Assembly (NCBI GenBank): GCA_963835495.1
Contig: CAWIFQ010000003.1
Coordinates: forward strand, 434,001-498,000
Direction of reading: 5' to 3'
Length of the DNA: 64,000 bases
From: Acaudatibacter sp963835495
Lineage (GTDB): Bacteria; Pseudomonadota; Alphaproteobacteria; Caulobacterales; Caulobacteraceae
Shown here: positions 18,345-25,917 of the stretch, in pieces
Position numbering within the stretch: position 1 is the first letter of the stretch
Layout: every line of letters starts with the position of its first letter
Position numbers and translations under genes: made by a program
Notes under the pieces: generated by a model
Seen by the model: the letters and a program-made list of their open reading frames with translations, nothing else
What the model was told of the DNA's origin: nothing
Databases searched by the model: none

Positions 18345-19223
18345 ATGCGCCAGACCCTGCTCGGACCCACCTCCCAGTCGTTCATTTCCCAGCGCCTGCG
18401 GCTGAACTACGTCGACTGGGGCAACCCCGACGCGCCGCCGCTGGTGCTGGTGCACGGCGGGCGCGACCACTGCCGCAACTGGGACTGGGTGGCCGAGGAC
18501 CTGCGCCGCGACTACCACGTCATCGCCCCCGACCTGCGCGGCCATGGCGACAGCGCCTGGTCGACCAGCGGCGACTATTCGCTGAACGCCTTCGTCTACG
18601 ACCTCGCGCAGCTGATCCACCAGCAGCACCTGGCGCCCTGCCGGATCGTCGCCCACTCGCTCGGCGGCAACGATCAGCCTGCGCTACGCCGGCGTCTATC
18701 CGGAGAGCGTGAGCAAGCTGGTGGCGATCGAGGGGCTGGGCCCGTCGCCGGCGATGCTGGCCGAGCGCGCCCAGCGCGGCCCGGTCGAACGGATGCGCAG
18801 CTGGGTCGCCGACACCCGCAAGCTCGCCGGCCCGAATCCCGCGCCGCTACGCCACGATGGAGGACGCCTTCCATCGCATGCAGACCGAGAATCGGCACCT
18901 CTCTGAGGAGCAGGCCCGCTATCTCACCCTGCACGGCGCGATGCAGAACGAGGACGGCACCTATACCTGGAAGTTCGACAACTACGTCCGCTCGTTCTCG
19001 CCGGCCGACTTCACCGGCGAGGAGATGCAGGAGCTGTGGGGCAACATCAGCTGCCCGATCCTGTTCGTGAACGGCAAGGAGAGCTGGGCGTCGAACCCGG
19101 AGAACGGACGGGCGCATGCAGTATTTCAAGGACGCCCGCGTGGTCGAGTTCGAGCAGGCCGGCCACTGGGTCCACCACGACCGGCTGGACGCGTTCCTGG
19201 AGACGGTGCGGGCGTTCTTGTGA
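18345..19223 (+). pseudogene. Alpha/beta hydrolase, interrupted by three single-base frameshifts
   Basis: The product reads as one alpha/beta hydrolase of about 290 residues if three frame changes are bridged. Frame one (from 18345) gives YVDWGNPDAPPLVLVHGGRDHCRNWDWVAEDL and DLRGHGDSAWS, then the nucleophile elbow AHSLGGN. Near 18670 the frame moves on to ISLRYAGVYPESVSKLVAIEGLGPSP. Near 18845 it moves again to RYATMEDAFHRMQTENRHLSEEQARYLTLHGA and CPILFVNGKESWASNPEN. Near 19110 it moves again to GRMQYFKDARVVEFEQAGHWVHHDRLDAFLETV, which contains the catalytic His. Each change equals one extra base (for example GGCAACGATCAGC where GGCAACATCAGC is expected). A natural pseudogene would also be expected to show deletions and stop codons. 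Confidence 0.75.
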
Positions 19224-19251
19224 GCGGCCACGTGGAGATCGCCCGGCCGGT

Positions 19252-19533
19252 CTAGCTGCCGGTCGGTTCGGACTTACCGGCGGGGTCGAGTTCCGACACG
19301 ACAGGAGCCTCAGGGTCGCGGGATTTACGAGAGGGCCGCACGACGAGGCGGCGACGGCGCAAGGCTTCGAGGGCGGGGTCGGCGGCGCCTTCCTCGGGCT
19401 GCACGGTGCGGCGCGCCAGCACGACCCACAGGGCGACGATCACCGCGGTCAACGCCGCCAGAATGATGATGCCGACCCAGGTGATCGCGCTGGCGCCGAC
19501 TGGATTGTGGACGATGACGAGGAGCCTGAGCAT
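19252..19533 (-). CDS. Small membrane protein of unknown function
   Basis: This is a 93-residue protein with one strong membrane helix (ITWVGIIILAALTAVIVALWVVLARR) and a charged cytoplasmic tail rich in Arg, Glu and Pro. The frame is open without interruption on this strand, and the bias for G and C at third positions supports coding. No family is recognised. Its start at 19533 is close to the gene at 19623-20382 on the same strand, so they could share a transcript. It could be a spurious frame, since it overlaps a plus-strand open frame. Confidence 0.5.
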   Translation of the reverse strand: MLRLLVIVHNPVGASAITWVGIIILAALTAVIVALWVVLARRTVQPEEGAADPALEALRRRRLVVRPSRKSRDPEAPVVSELDPAGKSEPTGS

Positions 19534-19622
19534 TGGGCTTGAACGCCGTCATGCCTGCGTCGGTTGCGATCTCGTTTTTCGCGGCGCTCCACCACGGCGC
19601 CGCGGCTCGGCGGCGGCGCGGC

Positions 19623-20382
19623 TCACATCTCGTGCTTTGCGCCCGCCTTTTCGTCCGGCGCGCCATCGGACCAGGTGGCCAGCGGCACGTAGAAGATCGT
19701 GTAGGGGTCGACGCCGGCCTCGCGTGGCGAACACGCGGGTTCCGGGCATGTCCGCGCCCCAGTCGGCGGTAGGCATGCGCGGCATGTAGAACATCAGGTG
19801 CGGACGCCACGGACCGTGCGCGGCGTCGCCAAGGTACCCATCCCTCGACATCATGAAGGTGAGAGCGCCGATCTCAGGCGCCCGGATCTTGCCGGCGGCG
19901 ATCGCCGCGCGGGTCCGCTTCAGCATCTCGGCCCGGGAGACGCCGGCCAGCGCCCAGGTCGTGCGCGTCAGGAAGGTCGGCAGCACCGATCGCGCGGCCT
20001 CGGGGTTGAAGCAGATCGGCCCCTTCTCCTTCGGGTTCCAGAAGCCGTCGTCCTGAAAGCCGCTGAACCAGGACCGCGAGACCACACAGACAAAGCCGTT
20101 CTTGCCCGGGCCGGCCGAGACGTAGCCATGGGGCCCAAGCACCAGCACCTCGGCGTCGGCCGAGATCGACGGCGGCGCCGCGCTCCGCGCCAGGGCGATC
20201 TCGGCGGCGCGGTCGGCCATCAGGTAGTCGGCGACCGGGGCCATGGCGGGGTAGGCCGTCGCCGGCTGCGCCGCGGCCGCGCCGGCCAGCGCCAGGCACC
20301 CGATCGCCAGGCCAAGGCCGAACGCCAGCGCCGGGCCTCGCCAGGTCGAGATCAGGCGATCCGAGGATATTCGGTGCAACAT
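19623..20382 (-). pseudogene. Exported protein of unknown function, one frameshift near the 3' end
   Basis: The product starts at 20382 (MLHRISSDRLISTWRGPALAFGLGLAIGCLALAGAAAAQ) with a signal peptide, followed by a globular part with conserved-looking blocks: ADAEVLVLGPHGYVSAGPGKNGFVCVVSRSW, GFWNPKEKGPICFNPEAARSVLPTFLTRTTWALAG and HGPWRPHLMFYMPRM. A frame change near 19730 restores the C-terminal peptide EAGVDPYTIFYVPLATWSDGAPDEKAGAKHEM with a stop at 19623-19625. The change equals one extra base. I do not recognise the family; the pattern is that of a secreted enzyme or binding protein of about 250 residues. Confidence 0.6.
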
Positions 20383-20535
20383 CGATGTCGGTCCCCCCTG
20401 CGCCGGCGGCGGCCGCGCCGCTCGCTTCGCCCTAGGACGAACCAACGGCCCGCGTTCCGACACAGGGGCTTCAATTCGACCGCAACAACCGCTTGAGGAC
20501 TTGGATCTCAGCCCGAACGGCGCCGCCGCCGGGGT

Positions 20536-21463
20536 TCAGCCCGCCTTCTGCACCCCGAAGCCCAGCCGCGGGAAATGCACCTGCACCTCGCCGGTGCGCT
20601 CGTGGCTGCGTCGGATGACGATCTCGCTGGTGTCGCACTTCACCAGCGCGCCGCGGCTGGGCATGACGCCGTAGTCGGTGGGGCCGACATCGACCGTCTC
20701 GCCGAGGGCGATGTCGTCCAGGTCGTTCACCGGCTCGACCGCGATCGGCGTGGCGGCCAGCGCCACATCCACCGCCTCGCCGCCGGTCATATCGGCCCCG
20801 ATCGGCGCGCCGAACGCGCTCATGCGTTCGAACCAGGCGCTGGCGGCGCCGTGGCGCGCGAGCAGGTCGGTCATCGCGCCGCCGCCGTGGATGAACCAGA
20901 CCACGTGGTAGATCGAGAAGTCGGCGATGGTCCAATCCGCGCCGAACAGGTAGCGCCGGCCGTCGGACAACTGCGCCTCGAGCTCGGCGAGGAACACCTG
21001 GTAGCGCGGCAGGGCTTCCTGCAGCGGGATGCGGCGGGTGGTGGCGCCCTGGCTGAAGTTCGCCCGGTCGGCGGCGAAGGCCGCGGCCGCCTCGGTGTTG
21101 GCGAAGAACGAGCCCATGGCGGATGGCTGGAACCGCAGCGTGACCGCGGCCCAGAACAGCTCGGTGTCGACCCAGCGCGCCAGGGTGTTGGCGGCGACAC
21201 GGCTGGCGGCCGGGAACAGCGTCGGCCCCACGCCCTTGTCGTCCAGGTAGGCGGCGATCAGCGCCGTGTCGCAATAGACGTCCGCCCCAACCTGCAGCAC
21301 CGGCGTGCGCCGATAGCCGCCGGTCAGCGGGATGGTGTCGGGCCGGGGCATGATCATCGGGATGATCACCGAGCGCCACGCCAGCCGCCGCGCGTTGAGC
21401 AGCGCGCGGGCTTTCTCGGAGAACAGCGAATTCCGGGTAGTGGTGCAGGATCAGCTCAGCCAC
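20536..21463 (-). pseudogene. GST-like protein with C-terminal extension, one frameshift near the start
   Basis: The start is a GTG at 21463 with a GAGGAA ribosome binding site, giving AELILHHYP and, after one extra G near 21432, NSLFSEKARALLNARRLAWRSVIIPMIMPRP. The rest is uninterrupted. The N-terminal thioredoxin-like domain includes TPLTGGYRRTPVLQVGADVYCDT in near-identical form to the gene at 24117. Then come a helical GST C-domain and an extra domain of about 85 residues ending in VQVHFPRLGFGVQKAG. It is a paralogue of the gene at 24117-25025. The extra domain is not in ordinary GSTs. The substrate is unknown. Confidence 0.7.
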
Positions 21464-22364
21464 GTGGTTCCTCCCCGGCCGCTGATAGGGGCCGCCGCGT
21501 GCAGACTGGATGAGCGGGGCGCCGATGGCTAGTCGGGGCCCGCCGAGGTGTTGGAGGCGGATAGGCTCAGCGAGCGCCTTCGAGCGCGACCGCAACGGCG
21601 CTGGCCCTCGCCCGCAAGGGCTCGGCTTGGCGATCGCTACGGTGGCCGGCGGGCAAGGCGGGCCAGTCTCGACCCATGCTTGCCTGGTCAGCCTTCACGA
21701 TCGTTACGTTGCGAAGGCTGAATTCACTCTGCGCCGTAACATAGATACAGATCTCGAATTCACCTGCGCCCTCTTCGATATCGACGACGATTCCCTCAAT
21801 ATTCGGAGTGACCCAATATGGCCCAAGCGTGTTGACGAGATAGTGGTTGAGGGCCTGTCCACCCGTCTTTAGCAAATGATCAAATCTCTATTGCGCTTCA
21901 TTTTACTTGCGCTTCGAATAGCTTGCTCGAGCCAAGATGCTATCATGAGAGGCTTCCCGCAGGTGCAATCGAGCCAACCGGCGATCCGCCAGGTGCTCCC
22001 GGATCTGCTTGCGGCTGGCTGCCGATGGCGGGAAGGCGCCCTCTTCCGGAGCGCGGATGGAGTTGGCGATGGCGCTGAGGTCCGATCGCCGTCTGGATCC
22101 CGCCGCGACTTGCTTTGCTTCGCCAACCGCGCCCGCTTGACGATGGTTTAAGCGCGTGGGTTCGTGGGCCGGCGTTCTGGGCGCGCCGGGTCTTTGACAT
22201 CGTGAGATTGTAGGAAATCTGGGGCGCCGCGGTGTCGGCGCTTAGGGGAGGGGACCGATATTATCGGGAAATAGCGGTTTCACGTGAAACACTGTGGCCG
22301 CCGACCGAGCAGCGCCCGCCCAGAAAAACTGAGACAGCGCCCTCCGGCGCCCGCCGGGCCAACG
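21464..22364. other. Gene-poor stretch with lower GC and a parS-like site
   Basis: No convincing gene fills this 900-bp region. A plus-strand frame (21510-21872) and a minus-strand frame (21567-21875) overlap fully, and the minus-strand one (LKTGGQALNHYLVNTLGPYWVTPNIEGIVVDIEEGAGEFEICIYVTAQSEFSL) has the better composition and could be a real gene fragment. At 21,890-22,200 the minus strand also contains a readable segment (SAIANSIRAPEEGAFPPSAASRKQIREHLADRRL) in a frame joined only by a frameshift to the ATG at 22200; it might be a decayed gene. The GC content is visibly lower than in flanking genes. The strongest feature is the palindrome at 22276-22291. Confidence 0.4.
22276..22291. promoter_or_regulatory. 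parS-like ParB binding site
   Basis: The sequence GGTTTCACGTGAAACA contains the perfect 14-bp palindrome GTTTCACGTGAAAC and matches the conserved bacterial parS consensus TGTTTCACGTGAAACA at 15 of 16 positions. In Caulobacter and most bacteria, ParB loads at such sites and spreads to organise the origin region for ParA-driven segregation. The site lies between genes in a low-GC stretch. No parA or parB is in the window. The palindrome is long enough that chance occurrence in a window of this size is very unlikely, so I regard it as a genuine candidate. Confidence 0.75.
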
Positions 22365-22775
22365 TTAGCCCTTACGGTCCGGCGGTTCGTTGCAAATCGC
22401 CGTCGCGCCCGGAGAACTTCCCCGACCTGGTTGCCGGCAAGCCAGCACCAGGCGGTGGCCGCACCCGCTGAGCTCGAACAGCCGGCTGCTGTTGATCCAC
22501 GACTCCCAACTCTTGCGTCGATCGTCCTCCTTGGCTCGCCACTGCGCCAGCCGTCCCGGATCGCCCGTCACCTCCTCCGGGGCCGTCGCCGCGCGCCAAT
22601 CGGCTGCAAAAACCTCGCTGGGTTTGGCGTCGCGCATCTCGGCGAGGGTCACCCGGTCCGCTGGGCAGCTGTATTTATCAACGAAGTATTGGCGCGCGCC
22701 CTTTGACAGCTGCCCACACGCCACGAGCGACAGCGCGCTGAAGAAGACGAGAAATCGCCTGACCCTCAGACGCAT
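22365..22775 (-). CDS. Small lipoprotein of unknown function
   Basis: This is a 136-residue protein with a lipoprotein signal, MRLRVRRFLVFFSALSLVACGQ, and a lipobox cysteine at residue 20. The mature part contains KYSCPADRVTLAEMRDAKPSEVFAADWRAATAPEEVTGDPGRLAQWRAKEDDRRKSW, then three further cysteines (SGCGHRLVLACRQ, ATAICNEPP). The start at 22775 follows a GGAGGG motif, which decides it over the longer frame starting at 22919. I do not recognise the family. It lies close downstream of the enoyl-CoA hydratase gene on the same strand, so it may be transcribed with it. Confidence 0.65.
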   Translation of the reverse strand: MRLRVRRFLVFFSALSLVACGQLSKGARQYFVDKYSCPADRVTLAEMRDAKPSEVFAADWRAATAPEEVTGDPGRLAQWRAKEDDRRKSWESWINSSRLFELSGCGHRLVLACRQPGRGSSPGATAICNEPPDRKG

Positions 22776-22860
22776 ATGTCCCTCCCCGGCGAGGCCATGT
22801 GGACTCGCGACAATTCTCGATTTCTTTCGTAGCGCAACGCCCCCGGCCGCACACGTGCGG

Positions 22861-23676
22861 CTAGCGCCCTGCGAACTCCGGCGCGCGCTTCTCGACGAAC
22901 GCCTTGGCCGCCGAAGCATGGTCTGCGGTCATCATGGTGCGGACCATGTGGGTGGCTTCCAGGTCGAGCACCTCGGAGAGCGTCGAATGGGCGGCGACAT
23001 TGAGGTTGCGCTTCATGTAGCCGATCGCGACGGTCGGCAGGCCGGCGAGGCGCTTGGCGTAGGCGCTCGCCACCGCGGGCAGCTCGTCAGCGGAGACCGC
23101 CTTGTTGACGATGCCGAGCGCGGCGGCTTCTGCGCCGGTGATCACGTCGGCCATGAAGTAGAGCTCGCGCGCCTTGGCCGCGCCGACCAGGTGGCTGAGG
23201 AACCAGGAGCCGCCGTAGTCGCCGGCGAGGCCGACCTTGGAGAAGGCGGTGGTCAGCTTGGCGGTGTCGAGGGCGATGCGCAGGTCGCAGGCGAGCGCCA
23301 GCGAGAGCCCGGCGCCGGCAGCGGGGCCGGGGATCACCGCCAGCGTGGGCTTGGGCGCCTCGTGCAGCCACTTCACCACCTCCATGCCGGAGCGCAGTCC
23401 GGCGATGCGCTGCTCGACGCTGGGGCCAGAGCCCTGGCCGGGCGCTGCGCCGCGGCTGGTGTCGGCCGCGAAGCCCTTGACGTCGCCGCCGGCGCAGAAG
23501 GCGCCGCCCGCGCCGGTCAGCACGATCGCCCGCACCTGCGGGTCGAGCGCGCAGCGGCGGACGGCGGCGGAAAGCGCCGAGCCCATCTCGCCAGTCAGCG
23601 CATTGCGCGCCTCGGGCCGGTTCATGGTGAGGGTGGCGACGCCGTCCTCGAAGGTCTCGATCAGCTGCTCGGTCAT
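22861..23676 (-). CDS. Enoyl-CoA hydratase/isomerase family protein
   Basis: This 271-residue crotonase-fold protein has the family motifs TLTMNRPEARNALTGEMGSAL, AIVLTGAGGAFCAGGDVKGFA (oxyanion hole) and KPTLAVIPGPAAGAGLSLALACDLRIA, followed by FSKVGLAGDYGGSWFLSHLVG. The ALACDLRIA motif is typical of the beta-oxidation hydratase and isomerase group. A GGAGA ribosome binding site precedes the ATG. It is a paralogue of the gene at 48943. In that gene the corresponding residues are nearly the same, including the FSGDYGG segment, so the two proteins probably share an evolutionary origin. Confidence 0.88.
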   Translation of the reverse strand: MTEQLIETFEDGVATLTMNRPEARNALTGEMGSALSAAVRRCALDPQVRAIVLTGAGGAFCAGGDVKGFAADTSRGAAPGQGSGPSVEQRIAGLRSGMEVVKWLHEAPKPTLAVIPGPAAGAGLSLALACDLRIALDTAKLTTAFSKVGLAGDYGGSWFLSHLVGAAKARELYFMADVITGAEAAALGIVNKAVSADELPAVASAYAKRLAGLPTVAIGYMKRNLNVAAHSTLSEVLDLEATHMVRTMMTADHASAAKAFVEKRAPEFAGR

Positions 23677-23744
23677 GGCGGTCTCCTCGTGGTTCTAGGC
23701 AGGTTTTCTCAGAGAACTCAGGTCGGCGCGAGCCTGACCCAAGG

Positions 23745-23972
23745 TCACGCCTTCAGCTGCCGCGTGTTGCTCCAGATCACCTGGCCGACGCCGAACAGGG
23801 CCAGGATCACGCCGTAGAGCGTCCAGTGCCAGTCGCTGACCATGAAGCCGCGCATGAGGAACGCGGGGCCGACATGCAGGCCCTGCATCACCCAGATCGA
23901 GCCCAGCAGGATCACCAGCAGGCCCAGCAAGGTGCTGAAAATGCGCATCACGATGTTGAACGCTGGCTGCAT
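23745..23972 (-). CDS. Small two-helix membrane protein
   Basis: This 75-residue protein has two membrane helices (IFSTLLGLLVILLGSIWVMQGLHVG and WTLYGVILALFGVGQVIWSNT). A strong GGAGGAACC ribosome binding site lies seven bases upstream of the ATG, so expression is likely. The family resemblance is to small conserved membrane proteins of alphaproteobacteria, without a known role. It sits upstream of the enoyl-CoA hydratase gene on the same strand, separated by about 70 bp. Confidence 0.7.
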   Translation of the reverse strand: MQPAFNIVMRIFSTLLGLLVILLGSIWVMQGLHVGPAFLMRGFMVSDWHWTLYGVILALFGVGQVIWSNTRQLKA

Positions 23973-24116
23973 CGCGGTTCCTCCGATCGGACCTTACGTT
24001 TCTGCATTGCTGTGGAGCGGGCCGACGCAAGGCATCCTGATCCAAAACCAGAAGCTGCTCCAGCGTTACGTCGGGACGGCGTTTGCAGGCGGTGGGCGTT
24101 GTTCTAACGTCCCGCC

Positions 24117-25025
24117 ATGCCCCAGCCCGACCTGATCCTGCACCACTACGACACCTCGCCGTTCTCGGAGAAGGTGCGGCTGCTGTTCGGCCTGAAGGGG
24201 CTGGCGTGGGGTTCGGTGATCCAGCCGACCATCATGCCCAAGCCCGAGCTGACGCCGCTGACCGGCGGCTATCGGCGCATCCCGGTGCTGCAGATCGGCG
24301 CCGACGTCTACTGCGACAGCCAGGTGATCATGGCCGAGATCGCCGACCGCGCCGGCGGCATGCCGCTAGGCGGCGCCGGGTGGGCGGTGAACCTGTGGGC
24401 CGACCGGCTGTTCTTCCAATCGGCTGTGCCGATCATCTTCGGCGAGATCGAGGTGCCCCAAGGCCTTCATCGAGGACCGCGAGAAGCTCTCCGGCCGCCC
24501 GTTCGACACCGCGGCGATGAAGGCGGCGGCAGGCCATATGCAGCGGCAGTGGCGCGCCCAGGCCGCCTGGCTCGACCAGGCGCTGGCGCAGTCGGACTAC
24601 CTGGCCGGCGACGCGCCGGGCCTGGCCGACATCGCCGCCTACATGAACGTCTGGTTCCTCGGCGGCGCGGTGCGGCAGACGACCGAGCAGCTGATGGCCG
24701 GGTTCGATCGCCTGAACGCCTGGCGCGCAACGCGTCCGCGCGATCGGCCACGGCGACCGCCACGAGATGACGCCGGCGCGAGGCGCTGGAGATCGCCAGG
24801 GCCGCCGAGCCCGCCGTCTACGCCGACCACGACGCCGCCGATCCGCTCGGCCTCGCGCCCGGCGCGGCGGTGAACGTCATGGCCGACGACTACGGCCGCG
24901 ACCCGATCGCCGGGACGCTGGTGGCCGCCAACGCCCGGCGCGTGGTGATCGCCCGCGAAGACCCGGCGCTCGGCCGCCTGCAGGTGCACTTCCCCCGCGT
25001 GGGCTACGCCGTCGTGCCCGCCTGA
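24117..25025 (+). pseudogene. GST-like protein with C-terminal extension, three single-base frameshifts
   Basis: The gene starts at 24117 (MPQPDLILHHYDTSPFSEKVRLLFGLKGLAWGSVIQPTIMPKPELTPLTGGYRRIPVLQIGADVYCDSQVIM). The frame changes near 24455 (an extra C in a run of four, after which KAFIEDREKLSGRPFDTAAMKAAAG follows), near 24730 (RAIGHGDRHEMTPA follows) and near 24780 (EALEIARAAEPAVYADHDAADPLGLAPGAAVNVMADDYGRDPIAGTLVAANARRVVIAREDPALGRLQVHFPRVGYAVVPA follows, ending at the stop at 25023). Each change is one extra base. The protein is a paralogue of the one at 20536-21463 and shares its extra C-terminal domain. Confidence 0.72.
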
Positions 25026-25065
25026 GAGCTACAGAGCGAGCCCAGTCCAAGTGGCGTCCAACCCG

Positions 25066-25171
25066 CGTCATTGCCGGCTGGAGCGCGAAGCGCGGAAGGC
25101 CGGCAACCGCATGAACATATGCGGGACTCTGCGTTCATCGGCGTGGCCGGCGCACAAGCCCTGCCATGACG
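25066..25171 (-). repeat. Intergenic palindromic repeat, copy 1
   Basis: The reverse complement begins GTCATGGCAGGGCTTGTGC and runs through TTCATGCGGTTGCCGGCC to CTCCAGCCGGCAATGACG. The same succession of elements, GTCATGGCCGGGCTTGTCC, then GTTCATGGGTTGCCGG, then GCTCCGGCAGGCAATGACG, occurs at 48807-48905 in the opposite orientation. Each copy is about 100 bp with self-complementary halves and ends, as in REP or BIME-type elements. This copy lies between the broken GST gene and the DUF1203 gene. Confidence 0.65.
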
Positions 25172-25200
25172 TGGAGGAATTGGCGCAGTTTGAACCCGGC

Positions 25201-25665
25201 CTAGGCCCGGTCGATCCGCGCGGCGAAGCAGCCGTAGGCCGCGTTGTGGGCGTGCAGATAGGCGACCGCGGGGTTGGCGAACAGGCGGCCGATTCCGGCT
25301 TCCACGTCGTCGTTCAGCATCAGCTCGGCGCCGAGCAGCATCCCCGCCGCGTCGTACCCCCGGAGCGCGATCGAACGCCCACGCAGCACCGGCGGCAGCT
25401 CCCCCTCCAGCCGCCGCGTCTCGCGCGCCGCTTCGTTGACGAAGATCGCGTAGTTGGAGCGGTAGGGCGTGGCGGCGCCCTGGTGCTCGAAGTTGACCAG
25501 CAGCAGGCTCTGGCCGGGCCGGGCGTCCTCGAGACCGATGCGGCATGGGAAGCGGCCCTCGTCGGCGATGACGCGGATCGCGCCGTGCTCGGCTAGCGCC
25601 GCGTCGTCGAGGCCGAACAGTGGTGCGAAGGTCTCGACCGGGAGGCCGGAAACGATGAACGACAT
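25201..25665 (-). CDS. DUF1203 family protein
   Basis: This 154-residue protein begins MSFIVSGLPVETFAPLFGLDDAALAEHG, the N-terminal pattern of DUF1203 proteins, and continues with CRIGLEDARPGQSLLLVNFEHQGAATPYRSNYAIFVNE and NPAVAYLHAHNAAYGCFAARIDRA. The conserved residues are consistent with the family, which is of unknown function and found in many bacteria. The start at 25665 is chosen at the conserved N-terminus; the frame is open to 25812. The gene is alone on the minus strand, upstream of the ABC-F gene. Confidence 0.82.
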   Translation of the reverse strand: MSFIVSGLPVETFAPLFGLDDAALAEHGAIRVIADEGRFPCRIGLEDARPGQSLLLVNFEHQGAATPYRSNYAIFVNEAARETRRLEGELPPVLRGRSIALRGYDAAGMLLGAELMLNDDVEAGIGRLFANPAVAYLHAHNAAYGCFAARIDRA

Positions 25666-25827
25666 GGGTGACTCCGTGGTTGGCTGATGCCCCCCAGTTA
25701 GCCGGCGCGGGCCGGGATCGCTGGCGGCTTTCGGAACTCCGCGCCGATTGCTGGTCCGATTGCCGCCATTGCCGGGCCGGCGGCGGCCGCCTATCTTCCG
25801 CCCCTTCGCCAAGAGGACTTCACCGCC

Positions 25828-25917
25828 ATGCGCCTGACGACGAACCGCTTCGCCGCCCCGTTCGTCCGCTCAACGCCTGGCTCACATGTCCTCACTGATC
25901 ACCCTCGACGGCCTTAG
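25828..25917 (+). CDS. Possible leader peptide overlapping the ABC-F start
   Basis: A short open frame starts with ATG at 25828 after AAGAGGAC and encodes 29 residues (MRLTTNRFAAPFVRSTPGSHVLTDHPRRP) before a TAG at 25915. It overlaps the first 32 bases of the ABC-F gene in another frame. Leader peptides overlapping or preceding ABC-F genes are known for ribosome-stall attenuation of antibiotic-resistance ABC-F members, but this ABC-F looks like the housekeeping type. The call is tentative, based on position and the upstream ribosome binding site. Confidence 0.3.
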   Translation: MRLTTNRFAAPFVRSTPGSHVLTDHPRRP

